Positions 1 to 7,192 of a stretch of DNA of 8,617 nucleotides are shown one piece after another (the stretch's first letter is position 1; each line of letters begins with the position of its first letter). The stretch is from Thioalkalivibrio sp. (GTDB lineage: Bacteria > Pseudomonadota > Gammaproteobacteria > Ectothiorhodospirales > Ectothiorhodospiraceae): contig PWRV01000110.1 in assembly GCA_003563455.1 (NCBI GenBank), forward strand, positions 1 through 8,617, in the 5' to 3' direction. The notes below the pieces were generated by a model, which had not been told where the DNA came from, did not search any database, and saw only the letters and a program-made list of their open reading frames with translations. The translations under genes and the position numbers were made by a program.

Positions 1-116
1 CACACGAAGCGGGCCAGATGTGGTAAAAAGAGGCGGTTGCTCGGGTTGCACGCCTGAACGAGGTGGCTTCCGTTCTGCGGTCGTCTGCACCAGCGCCTAC
101 ACTCAGAATCTGCGAC

Positions 117-1295
117 ATGAAGATGATCATGAATCGAACCAGCGTATTCCTGACGGCCCTGCTGATAGCTGTCCTCACCTTCGCGGCCACCTCGCAGGCG
201 CAGTTCGGTGGGATCATCCAGGTGGAGGCCGCGGCGGTCGGCGGGCAGACGGTCAGCGGGACCGTGGTGCCGTTCCGCGACGTCACCCTGACGGCGCAGA
301 TCGGCGGGCGCATCGTGGAAGTCGGCGGCTCCGAGGGCGATTTCTTCGAGCGCGACGAGGTCCTGGTCGCGATCAGCGACGAGCGCCTCCTGGCACAGCG
401 GCGCCAGGTGCTCGCCGAAATGCGTTCGGCCGAGGCGGCGATGCGCGAAGCGCAGGTGCAGTATGGCCGGGAGGTGGCTGCGCCGCGCAGCCGTGATATC
501 GGGCAGATGCCGGGGATGGGCATCCCGGGAATGTTCGACCAGCTGATCACCCGGCCGGCCGGCGCGATTGCCGGTCTCGGGGACCCGGCGCTTGAGCGTC
601 AGGTCGACCTGTACACCCGCGGAGTCGGGGTGGACCAGGCGGCGTCGCGCTGGCAACAGGCCCGGTCCCGGCTCGACGAGATCGATTCCGGGATCCGGGA
701 CACCCGTTCCGTCGCCCCGTTCTCGGGCGTGATCCTGCGCAAGTACGTGGAAGAGGGTGACACGGTCCAGCCGGGGATGCCGCTGGTCGATTTCGGTCAC
801 GTCGAGTTTCTGCGGGTCGAGTCCGATGTGCCTGCGCGGCTGGTGGGTCGCCTGGATATCGGCGACATGGTGCGGGTGACACTCGACGTCGGGCCCACCG
901 AGGTCGATGCCCGGGTCGCCCAGATCTTCCCGATCGCCGATCCCCAGCGTCACACCGTTACGGTCAAGTTCGACCTGCCCCGCGGTGTGCCCGGTGGCCC
1001 CGGCATGTACGCGGACGTGCACCTGCCGGGAACGGAAGTCAGCGACTCGGTGGTTCGCATCCCGCTGTCCGCTGTCGTGCCGGGCGGTGCCCTGCCGCGG
1101 GTGGCGGTGGTTGGTCCGGACGGAACCATCAGGGTCCGGATGGTCCGGCTGGGTGCCGTGCAGAACGACATGATCACGGTGCTGTCCGGGCTGGAGGTTG
1201 GCGACCGTATCCTCGACAATCCGCCCGCCAACATCCGTTCAGGGGAACGCGTCAACGGAATTGACGCTCCGCGCACCACACCGCGCTTTCGTTAA
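117..1295 (+). CDS. RND efflux periplasmic adaptor subunit (HlyD/MFP family)
   Basis: Periplasmic adaptor that would couple the downstream RND permease to an outer-membrane channel. From the ATG at 117 it is 392 residues. Residues 1-28 form a signal peptide with a hydrophobic core and an S-Q-A cleavage site; there is no lipobox Cys, so it is probably not a lipoprotein. The first lipoyl half is at about 46-85 (VSGTVVPF, then IGGRIVEV). A helical hairpin follows, interrupted at about 124-170 by a Met/Gly/Pro-rich insert (GQMPGMGIPGMF at 129-140). The second lipoyl half starts near 199 (APFSGVI at 200-206, then EEGDTVQPG). Beta-barrel and membrane-proximal domains follow. The start is uncertain: in-frame ATGs lie at 63, 117, 123 and 129, none with a strong Shine-Dalgarno site. 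I chose 117 because the signal peptide begins there. A TACACT at 98-103 could be a -10 element but has no convincing -35. The substrate cannot be told from the sequence. Confidence 0.9.
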   Translation: MKMIMNRTSVFLTALLIAVLTFAATSQAQFGGIIQVEAAAVGGQTVSGTVVPFRDVTLTAQIGGRIVEVGGSEGDFFERDEVLVAISDERLLAQRRQVLAEMRSAEAAMREAQVQYGREVAAPRSRDIGQMPGMGIPGMFDQLITRPAGAIAGLGDPALERQVDLYTRGVGVDQAASRWQQARSRLDEIDSGIRDTRSVAPFSGVILRKYVEEGDTVQPGMPLVDFGHVEFLRVESDVPARLVGRLDIGDMVRVTLDVGPTEVDARVAQIFPIADPQRHTVTVKFDLPRGVPGGPGMYADVHLPGTEVSDSVVRIPLSAVVPGGALPRVAVVGPDGTIRVRMVRLGAVQNDMITVLSGLEVGDRILDNPPANIRSGERVNGIDAPRTTPRFR

Positions 1296-1301
1296 TGGCC
1301 A

Positions 1302-1361
1302 TCCGGGGGCTTCCGGAGGTGTCCGTGGCCTCGTGCATCGGTTTGTCGATGGGCGCCACGG
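1302..1361 (+). repeat. Inverted repeats between adaptor and permease genes
   Basis: The 94-base gap between the two pump genes holds two potential RNA hairpins. A small one pairs TCCGG (1302-1306) with CCGGA (1313-1317). A larger one pairs CCGTGGC (1323-1329) with GCCACGG (1355-1361) and, inside it, CATCG (1336-1340) with CGATG (1347-1351) around the loop GTTTGT. No T-run follows, so it does not look like an intrinsic terminator. It could stabilise or process the mRNA and set the ratio of adaptor to permease, but that is inference. The permease start at 1390 has only a weak ribosome binding site (AAGAG just upstream). Confidence 0.45.
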
Positions 1362-1389
1362 GTTGGGATAAGAGAGACCGATAAGAGCC

Positions 1390-4300
1390 ATGTCCGAGCA
1401 GAAAAACGAGAACGCCGCCGGCGGGGAGCCTACCGAACGGGACCTCGGACTGGCAGGGAAGATGGCGCAGAGCTTCATTCATTCCCCGCTGTCGCCGCTG
1501 CTCCTCCTCGCCACTCTCGCGATCGGCATCCTGGGCGTGATCATCACGCCGCGCCAGGAAGACCCGCAGATCTCGGTCCCGATGGTCGATATCTTCGTGG
1601 CCTATCCGGGCGTGCCCTCCGAGCAGGTTGCCAGCCTGATTGCGCGCCCGCTGGAACGCCTGATGAGCGAGATCTCGGGCGTCGACAACGTCTATTCCGT
1701 GTCTCATCGCGGCGAATCGATGGTGACCGTGCAGTTCGACGTCGGTGAGGAGATGGAATCCTCGATCGTCAAGGTGCACGACAAGCTGATGTCGAACCGC
1801 GACCTGATGCCGCCTGGCGTATCGGAGCCGATGGTCAAACCCAAGGGTGTCGATGACGTACCCATCGTCACCCTGACCCTGTGGTCGCACGAGGTCGACG
1901 ACGCGATGCTCCGGCAGATCGCCCTCGACTCGCTCCAGTATCTGAACGAGGTCCCGAACACGAGCCAGAGCTTCGTGGTCAGCGGGCGCGAGGAGAAGGT
2001 ACGCATCGAGGTGTCGCCGGAGCGGCTGACCGGCCTCAACGTCACCATGGACCAGATCGCTGGCGCCGTGCAGGCGGCGAACGCTGAACGCACCGCGGGC
2101 GCAATCGAGATTGGCGGAGACCTGACGCCGATCCGTACCGGTGCCTTCCTGCGGGATTCGCAGGACATCGGACGGCTGCTGGTGACGGTGGAAGCCGGGC
2201 GCCCGGTCTACGTGCGTGATGTCGCGGAGGTGATCTACGGTCCGAGCGAGATCGAGCGGTTCGTTAACTACTACACGGCTGTGGCGCACGAGGAACCGGA
2301 GTTGGCCCCCGCGGGCGCGGCGGCGGCAACGATCGCGATCGCGAAGAGGGAAGGCACCAACGCGGTACCTGTTGCAAACGGCATCTTAGAGCGCCTCGAG
2401 CTGCTCAGAGGTCAGGTGATCCCGGACAATGTTGAAGTCTCGGTGACCCGCAACTACGGCGAAACGGCAAACGCCAAGGTGAACGAGCTGATGTTCAAGC
2501 TCTTTATCGCCACGGCCGCGGTCACCGTGCTGGTGTTCATCTTCCTCGGCCTGCGCGCCGCCCTTGTGGTGCTGGTCGTTATTCCGGTCGTGCTTCTGTT
2601 CACCATCTTCAGCGCGTGGCTGATGGGTTACACCATCGACCGGGTCAGCCTGTTCGCGCTGATCTTCGCGATCGGCATCCTGGTCGACGACGCGATCGTC
2701 GTGGTCGAAAATATCTACCGACGCTGGCTGATGAAACGGGGGGTCGATACCGAGACGACGGTGGACGCCGTCGCCGAGGTCGGCAACCCCACCATCCTTG
2801 CGACCTTCACGGTAATCGCGGCCTTGCTGCCGATGGGCTTCGTGACCGGGATGATGGGGCCGTATATGCAGCCGATCCCCGCCCTGGGCTCGGTTGCGAT
2901 GCTGTTTTCGCTGGTGGCGGCCTTCCTCTTCACCCCCTGGCTGGCCTGGCGGCTGCGCCCGAGCATGGCCTACCTCGAACGGGCAGAGGCAAAGGAACAC
3001 AAGCAGAACGAGATGATGGGGCGGTTCTTCGCGAAGGCCATCCCGGGTCTCGTGAACAACCGCACCTACGGATGGGCGTTCCTGATCGGCATCGTGGTGG
3101 TCTTCTTCCTGATGGTGATGCTGTTCTTTACCAAGGACGTGTCGGTGAAGATGCTTCCGCTGGACAACAAGCCCGAGTTCAATGTCGTGATCAACTTCCC
3201 GGAGGGTACCGCCCTGACGGAGACCGGGACCCTGACGCACGAACTCGCGATGGTCCTGCGCGAGATTCCGGAGGTGACCGCGCTGCAGGCCTATGTGGGC
3301 ACCGCCTCACCATTCAACTTCAACGGGCTGGTACGACATTATTACCTTCGGCAGCATCCGTGGCAGGCGGACATTCAGGTGCAGCTGGTCGACAAGGGGG
3401 ACCGGCGAAGGACCAGTCATCAGATCGCGGTCGAGGCACGCGAGGTGCTGTCACCGATCGCGCACGAGGCCGGGGCACGTATCCAGGTGGTGGAAATGCC
3501 CCCGGGCCCGCCTGTGCTGCAGTCCGTGGTCGCAGAGATCTATGGGCCTGACGCCAATGTGCGCCGCCAGGTCGCGCTCGACATGGAACAGATGTTCATG
3601 GAGGCCCCTCATCTCGACGACGTCGACAGCTTCCTGCAGGCCCCGCACGACGTCTGGCATTTCAACGTCGAGCGTGACAAGGCCCTGCGCCGCGGCGTGA
3701 CCGTGGACGCGGTGAACGGTGCGCTGGAGGCCGCCATGGGTGGCCAGGTCCTCGGTGATGTGAAATCACGTTCGCTGGTGGAGCCACACCTGATCGAGAT
3801 GCGTCTTCCGAGGAACGTTCGCTCGGACATCGAGCAGTTGCTGCTGCTTCCGGTCCCGACGATGAACGGTGGCTCGGTGCCGCTATCCGAATTGGGGACT
3901 TTCGCGCGGGTTCCGCAGGACGAGCCGATCTTCCACAAGAACCTGCGGCCGCTCGAGTACGTGACTGCGGAGACCGTGGGCCGTCTGGCGGCGCCGATCT
4001 ACGGGATGCTCGAAGTCGAGCAACAACTGAACGACTATCGGCTGCCGGTTGGCGGCGAACTGGAGTCTTACTGGGTTGCGCCACCCCCCAATGACGGATC
4101 CTTTGCCTTTGAATGGACCGGCGAATGGACGGTAACCTACGAGACCTTCCGGGACATGGGCATCGCCTTCGCGATCGCGCTGGTGCTGATCTACATGCTG
4201 GTCGTCTGGGAGTTCGGAAACTTCGTGCTGCCGGGAATCGTGATGGCGCCGATACCCCTGACCCTGATCGGGATCATTCCGGGCCACTGGCTCCTGGGCG

Positions 4301-5622
4301 CGGAGTTCACCGCGACTTCGATGATCGGCTTCATCGCGTTGGCTGGTATCATCGTTCGAAACTCGATCCTGCTGATGGATTTTGCCCGCCACGCAGTGGG
4401 CCAGGGGCAGGACGTGATGCAGGCCATGATCAGTGCCTGTCAGGCACGGACGCGACCGATCCTGATCACCGCGTTCGCGTTGCTCGCCGGCTCCAGCGTG
4501 ATCCTGTTCGATCCGATCTTCCAGGGCATGGCCATCTCCCTGATGTTCGGCACGGGGGTGGCGACGTTGCTGACTTTGCTCGTGATTCCGCTCGGCGCGA
4601 TCAGCGCCCGCAAGATCCTCGAGGCGGAGGCCGCAGCCCACGCTCGCGGAACGAATGACGACGACGGTCCCGGAGGCAACGGCGGCAACGGCGGAACCAT
4701 CGCAGCGATGGGTCCGGATGACGGGTCAGGTGAGGCTCGGCCGGGTCAGGAGGCAGGGCAGCGTCGGACGATGACCGATCCCTCCGGTGGTCCGGTCCTG
4801 AAGACGCTGGGATTGATCTGGCTCTACCTGAAGTCGCTGGCCGAGTCCTTCGTCGAAGGCGTGATGCAGTTCCTGCGGGCCCTTGCCCGGCTTCTGCTGC
4901 GGCTCGCCGGCAGCGGTTCGAGTGGTGGCGGCGGTCCATCCGGGCCTTCCGGCGCCGGCGGTCCCGGTGCAGGACCCGGTACCGGTCCGGCGCCCTCGGG
5001 TGAGCCAGGGCCTTCGTCGGGCGGCACGCCAGGAACCGGCGATCGGCCGGATCGGACCCGCTCCCCCGAGCCCGTGACTCGCTCCACCGGACCGGAAGAA
5101 CCCGCTGCCCCGACCGAAAGGCCGGTTGCAGCGACGGGTACACCGGCTCACGAGCCCTCATCGCCGGCGTCCAGGGCGGCAGACCGCCCGATTCCTGCGG
5201 AACCCCCTGGTACCGAAGAGCCGCCTGGGACAGAGCCAACCCCGGCACCCGGGAGAACGGCACCAGCAAGCAAATCGCCAGGGGCGGCCCCTACTGCTCG
5301 CGCAAGTGCGGCGAAAACCGAATCGGCGCAGCCTGGGACCGGAAAGAAGGTCGGACACAGGAAGGCATCCACGGGCGCGGCGGCCGGCAAGAGTCGTGGA
5401 AAGGGGCAAAAGAAGGGATCGAAACAAGACACGGGTCCCGGGTCGTCCGAGAAGGAACCGAAAGAGGATAAAGGTTCCGGATCCGTTCCCTCCAAGGGCC
5501 CGGCCAAGGCCTCCGATAGTGAAGGGAGGCAGTCCGACGGCGGGACCGCCGGCGATGAAGCAGAGAGCTCCGGTACGCCGGGGACCAATGTCCGGCGTCG
5601 CCGCGGCATTCGGTTGTCCTGA
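1390..5622 (+). CDS. RND efflux permease (AcrB-like) with long C-terminal tail
   Basis: Inner-membrane proton-driven efflux pump of the resistance-nodulation-division superfamily, 1410 residues against about 1030-1060 for typical members. TM1 is at about 34-53, followed by EDPQISVPMVD, a stretch typical of a large uncharacterised RND subgroup. The first periplasmic porter/docking half runs to about 367; TM2 starts near 370. TM4 carries the paired proton-relay aspartates D433-D434 (GILVDDAIVVVEN), equivalent to AcrB D407/D408. TM7 is at about 562-580, then the second periplasmic half, TM8 near 923-942, and TM10 with GIIVRNSILLMDF, where R990 occupies the place of AcrB K940. TM12 ends near 1072. 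Residues 1078-1410 form an extra cytoplasmic tail, described separately. The start at 1390 gives the short cytoplasmic N-terminus expected before the family's GLAGKMAQSFIHSPL-type segment. The adaptor gene lies 94 bases upstream. The substrate is unknown; the proton-relay residues favour the drug/amphiphile type over the CzcA metal type, but this is not decisive. Confidence 0.93.
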   Translation: MSEQKNENAAGGEPTERDLGLAGKMAQSFIHSPLSPLLLLATLAIGILGVIITPRQEDPQISVPMVDIFVAYPGVPSEQVASLIARPLERLMSEISGVDNVYSVSHRGESMVTVQFDVGEEMESSIVKVHDKLMSNRDLMPPGVSEPMVKPKGVDDVPIVTLTLWSHEVDDAMLRQIALDSLQYLNEVPNTSQSFVVSGREEKVRIEVSPERLTGLNVTMDQIAGAVQAANAERTAGAIEIGGDLTPIRTGAFLRDSQDIGRLLVTVEAGRPVYVRDVAEVIYGPSEIERFVNYYTAVAHEEPELAPAGAAAATIAIAKREGTNAVPVANGILERLELLRGQVIPDNVEVSVTRNYGETANAKVNELMFKLFIATAAVTVLVFIFLGLRAALVVLVVIPVVLLFTIFSAWLMGYTIDRVSLFALIFAIGILVDDAIVVVENIYRRWLMKRGVDTETTVDAVAEVGNPTILATFTVIAALLPMGFVTGMMGPYMQPIPALGSVAMLFSLVAAFLFTPWLAWRLRPSMAYLERAEAKEHKQNEMMGRFFAKAIPGLVNNRTYGWAFLIGIVVVFFLMVMLFFTKDVSVKMLPLDNKPEFNVVINFPEGTALTETGTLTHELAMVLREIPEVTALQAYVGTASPFNFNGLVRHYYLRQHPWQADIQVQLVDKGDRRRTSHQIAVEAREVLSPIAHEAGARIQVVEMPPGPPVLQSVVAEIYGPDANVRRQVALDMEQMFMEAPHLDDVDSFLQAPHDVWHFNVERDKALRRGVTVDAVNGALEAAMGGQVLGDVKSRSLVEPHLIEMRLPRNVRSDIEQLLLLPVPTMNGGSVPLSELGTFARVPQDEPIFHKNLRPLEYVTAETVGRLAAPIYGMLEVEQQLNDYRLPVGGELESYWVAPPPNDGSFAFEWTGEWTVTYETFRDMGIAFAIALVLIYMLVVWEFGNFVLPGIVMAPIPLTLIGIIPGHWLLGAEFTATSMIGFIALAGIIVRNSILLMDFARHAVGQGQDVMQAMISACQARTRPILITAFALLAGSSVILFDPIFQGMAISLMFGTGVATLLTLLVIPLGAISARKILEAEAAAHARGTNDDDGPGGNGGNGGTIAAMGPDDGSGEARPGQEAGQRRTMTDPSGGPVLKTLGLIWLYLKSLAESFVEGVMQFLRALARLLLRLAGSGSSGGGGPSGPSGAGGPGAGPGTGPAPSGEPGPSSGGTPGTGDRPDRTRSPEPVTRSTGPEEPAAPTERPVAATGTPAHEPSSPASRAADRPIPAEPPGTEEPPGTEPTPAPGRTAPASKSPGAAPTARASAAKTESAQPGTGKKVGHRKASTGAAAGKSRGKGQKKGSKQDTGPGSSEKEPKEDKGSGSVPSKGPAKASDSEGRQSDGGTAGDEAESSGTPGTNVRRRRGIRLS
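4621..5619 (+). other. Low-complexity cytoplasmic tail of the RND permease
   Basis: This is the part of the permease beyond the conserved core, residues 1078-1410. In order: an Ala/Glu then Gly/Asn/Asp-rich linker (1078-1127); an amphipathic helix at about 1135-1173 with Lys/Arg/Glu spaced through Leu/Trp/Phe (LGLIWLYLKSL, then LRALARLLLRLAG); a Gly/Ser/Pro stretch (about 1174-1215); a Pro/Thr/Glu-rich stretch with two EPPGTE units near 1271-1282; and a Lys/Gly/Ser-rich basic end from about 1310, finishing in four consecutive arginines near the C-terminus. The RND C-terminus is known to be cytoplasmic, so the tail should be too. The frame is open throughout. An AGGAGG at 4748-4753 precedes an in-frame ATG at 4771, but at a long spacing of 17 bases. 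No known domain is recognised. It is predicted to be disordered apart from the helix. Confidence 0.75.
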
Positions 5623-5663
5623 AGAAGCTCAATTGGAAACACCATCAACGAGGAGAAGATCTG

Positions 5664-6431
5664 ATGAGACATGATGCAAGGAAGTTTTCCCTGACCGCCC
5701 TGACCATGGCAACGGCTCTGGCACTGGGTGGCGCTGTGCAGGCCGGTGCGGCACCGGAAGCCGCGGGCGCGCAGGAATTCGCGCAGGGGTCGCTGGCCTA
5801 TGGTTACGGCGAGCGCCCGATGCCCCGGGGGATGCAACCCCACGGGCGTCCGGATTTCGGGTATGGCCCGTCCAGGGACTGGTCCGCTCCGCAAATGCCG
5901 CCGCGTCCTGAATTCATGGGTGCGCCAGCCCGTCCGGACTTCCGGGGTATGCCGCAGCGCCCCGAGATGCACGAAATGCCGGCCCGGCCGACCTTCGAGG
6001 GTCTGCCCTGGGATCGCGAGGGCTATGCGGCCGAGATGCCGGAAATGACCGAGGAAATGGAACAGCTCATGGCCGAGCGCGAGGAGCGGATGAAGCAGAT
6101 GGCCGCCGAACGCGAGGAGCAGATGAAACAGATGGCCGCCGAACGCGAGGAGCAGATGAAGCACATGGAGGCCATGCGCGAGGCGCACATGCAGGCAATG
6201 GAAGCTGCGCGCGAGGCCTTTATGGAACAGTTGCCGGAAGAAGCACGAGAGGCGATGAGGGAGCGCGAGGAACGCATGAGGGAGATGCAAGCGCAGCGTC
6301 AGCAGCAGATGGAACAGATGGAAGAAATGCGCGAGGCGCGGATGAAGGCGATGGAGGCGAGCCGCGAAGCCTACATGGCCGAGATGGAGCGCCAGCGCGA
6401 GGCCATGATGCAGGCGATGGAGGAGCGCTAA
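5664..6431 (+). CDS. Exported methionine-rich repeat / coiled-coil protein
   Basis: Function not recognised. It is 255 residues with a Sec-type signal peptide (about 1-27, cleavage after V-Q-A). After a Pro/Gly/Arg-rich segment come four 9-residue repeats of the form P-x-R-P-x-[FM]-x-[GE]-x (79-114), then a highly charged helix from about 117 to the end, made largely of 11-residue units such as AEREEQMKQMA. Met makes up about 27 of these last 139 residues, and Cys and aromatic residues are almost absent. AGGAG at 5651-5655 sits 8 bases before the ATG, a strong ribosome binding site. The gene starts 41 bases after the permease stop, so co-transcription is likely. Possible roles include binding soft metals such as Cu(I) or Ag(I) through Met, sacrificial scavenging of oxidants as proposed for the Met-rich periplasmic protein MrpX of Azospira, or a structural/chaperone coil as in Spy/ZraP-like proteins. 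No homology to these is claimed. Confidence 0.82.
   Translation: MRHDARKFSLTALTMATALALGGAVQAGAAPEAAGAQEFAQGSLAYGYGERPMPRGMQPHGRPDFGYGPSRDWSAPQMPPRPEFMGAPARPDFRGMPQRPEMHEMPARPTFEGLPWDREGYAAEMPEMTEEMEQLMAEREERMKQMAAEREEQMKQMAAEREEQMKHMEAMREAHMQAMEAAREAFMEQLPEEAREAMREREERMREMQAQRQQQMEQMEEMREARMKAMEASREAYMAEMERQREAMMQAMEER
5898..6005 (+). repeat. Four 27-bp in-frame repeats (9 residues each)
   Basis: Four consecutive 9-codon units in the Met-rich protein, residues 79-114: PPRPEFMGA, PARPDFRGM, PQRPEMHEM and PARPTFEGL. The Pro at position 1 and the Arg-Pro at positions 3-4 are invariant, and an aromatic residue or Met is at position 6. The DNA has diverged while the protein pattern holds, which suggests selection on the protein. 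An earlier, less regular copy (GRPDFG) lies upstream. Confidence 0.8.
6072..6236 (+). repeat. Five 33-bp hendecad repeats
   Basis: Five 11-residue units at residues 137-191 of the Met-rich protein. The first three are almost identical in protein (AEREERMKQMA, AEREEQMKQMA, AEREEQMKHME) and close in DNA, indicating recent tandem duplication. The next two have diverged (AMREAHMQAME, AAREAFMEQLP). An 11-residue period is typical of hendecad coiled coils with little supercoil twist. Confidence 0.85.
6324..6422 (+). repeat. Three more 33-bp hendecad repeats
   Basis: Residues 221-253 of the Met-rich protein repeat the same 11-residue pattern: EMREARMKAME, ASREAYMAEME, RQREAMMQAME. They are separated from the first five by 29 residues, which is two hendecads plus seven residues, so the register shifts between the two blocks. 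Confidence 0.8.
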
Positions 6432-6463
6432 GTCATGGAACGGGGCGGTGGGACGCGATCTGC

Positions 6464-6481
6464 ACCGCACTTCGCTGCGGT
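6464..6481 (+). repeat. Short hairpin after the Met-rich gene
   Basis: ACCGCA (6464-6469) pairs with TGCGGT (6476-6481) around the loop CTTCGC. It lies 32 bases past the stop of the Met-rich gene. No T-run follows, so it is at best a weak 3' structure rather than a clear terminator. If the next gene starts at 6556, the 124 bases between the two genes hold nothing else I can name. Confidence 0.35.
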
Positions 6482-6555
6482 CTAGGCCGCGGTGTGGCAG
6501 GCCATGGGGCAGCGACGCCCGTGTTTCCATGGCGCTGCCCAGCGGATGCTGGCCC

Positions 6556-7092
6556 ATGACCGGGCCGGCACTCCGTGTCCTGCAACCGTCTGCGGCCCGT
6601 TTGCTGTCGTCCCTTGTCCTGGTTTGTGGCCTCCTGCTTGCGGCAGACGCCGGTGCCCGCGACCGCAACCCCTGGGCCGCGCCGGACCCGAGGGCTCCGG
6701 CTCCGACCTTCCAGCCGCAGGTCGACGGCCGGTTCGCTCCCGGGGACTACGATCCGGGGAACGACCGTCGGCGGCGCGATACGTTCCGCTTCGGCGAGCC
6801 GGTTGGGCCGGACCCCATCGAGCGACGGCCGGATCCTTTCACCGGTCCCGGAGTGGTTCCGTGGGATCGTGGCCTGGGTCTCCATGATCCGGTGATGCCG
6901 ACCCTGCCGTGGTGGAGTTTGTACGGAATGCCGGGAGCCACCGGATTACCCGGTCTGGATCCCTACGGTACGTATCCGGGGAGTGGTATGCTTTGGCCCG
7001 GGACGGGTCTGCTAGTGCCGGATCCGGGGTCCTCCCTTTACGGGGCTCCGATGGGTACCGCGCCGCTTCCGGATGCGCCCTTCAGACGTTAA
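6556..7092 (+). CDS. Small exported Pro/Gly/Trp-rich protein, unknown function
   Basis: Not recognised. From the ATG at 6556 it is 178 residues. It starts with a signal peptide (hydrophobic LLSSLVLVCGLLLAA, cleavage near A-D-A-G-A), followed by an Arg/Asp/Pro-rich half (NPWAAPDPRAPAP, then NDRRRRDTFRFGEP) and a Gly/Pro/Trp/Tyr-rich half (LPWWSLYGMPGATG, DPYGTYPGSGMLWPG). There are no catalytic motifs and little predicted secondary structure. The start is uncertain: the frame is open from a GTG at 6448, with another ATG at 6529, but the 6448-6528 stretch uses rare AGG codons and would give an oversized N-region before the signal peptide. No clear ribosome binding site supports any of these starts. 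It lies between two other exported low-complexity proteins and may be an envelope or inclusion-surface component; that role is inferred from position and composition only. Confidence 0.55.
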   Translation: MTGPALRVLQPSAARLLSSLVLVCGLLLAADAGARDRNPWAAPDPRAPAPTFQPQVDGRFAPGDYDPGNDRRRRDTFRFGEPVGPDPIERRPDPFTGPGVVPWDRGLGLHDPVMPTLPWWSLYGMPGATGLPGLDPYGTYPGSGMLWPGTGLLVPDPGSSLYGAPMGTAPLPDAPFRR

Positions 7093-7192
7093 GAGCGGAC
7101 GACGGAAAGGAAATGCCGCCTTCGCGCTTGCGGTACAAGGGCGGGGAGTGGACGATCCAGGCGACAAGCGACGCCGATCCATCTTTCGGTGG

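Noticed and set aside
1..57. 3' end of an upstream gene (stops at 24-26 in one frame, 55-57 in another)
   Set aside because: Either frame could be the tail of a preceding gene, but 8 to 18 codons are too few to decide. A regulator or TolC-like gene upstream would be expected but cannot be shown.
20..496. An alternative + frame overlapping the adaptor start
   Set aside because: The product is Arg/Gly-rich frame-shadow sequence, while the overlapping frame encodes the signal peptide and lipoyl domain of the adaptor.
1252..2289. A 345-codon open frame on the - strand inside the permease
   Set aside because: It lies opposite well-conserved RND sequence. Long antisense frames are expected in GC-rich coding DNA, and the product looks like nothing known.
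6072..6422. CRISPR array
   Set aside because: The regular 33-bp repeats are contiguous, in frame and protein-coding, with no unique spacers between them.
5148..6668. A 506-codon open frame on the - strand
   Set aside because: It is the complement of the pump tail, the Met-rich coil and part of the next gene. Its His/Leu-rich product mirrors the repeat codons of the + strand, and it has no ribosome binding site or recognisable domain. The + frames have signal peptides and good starts.
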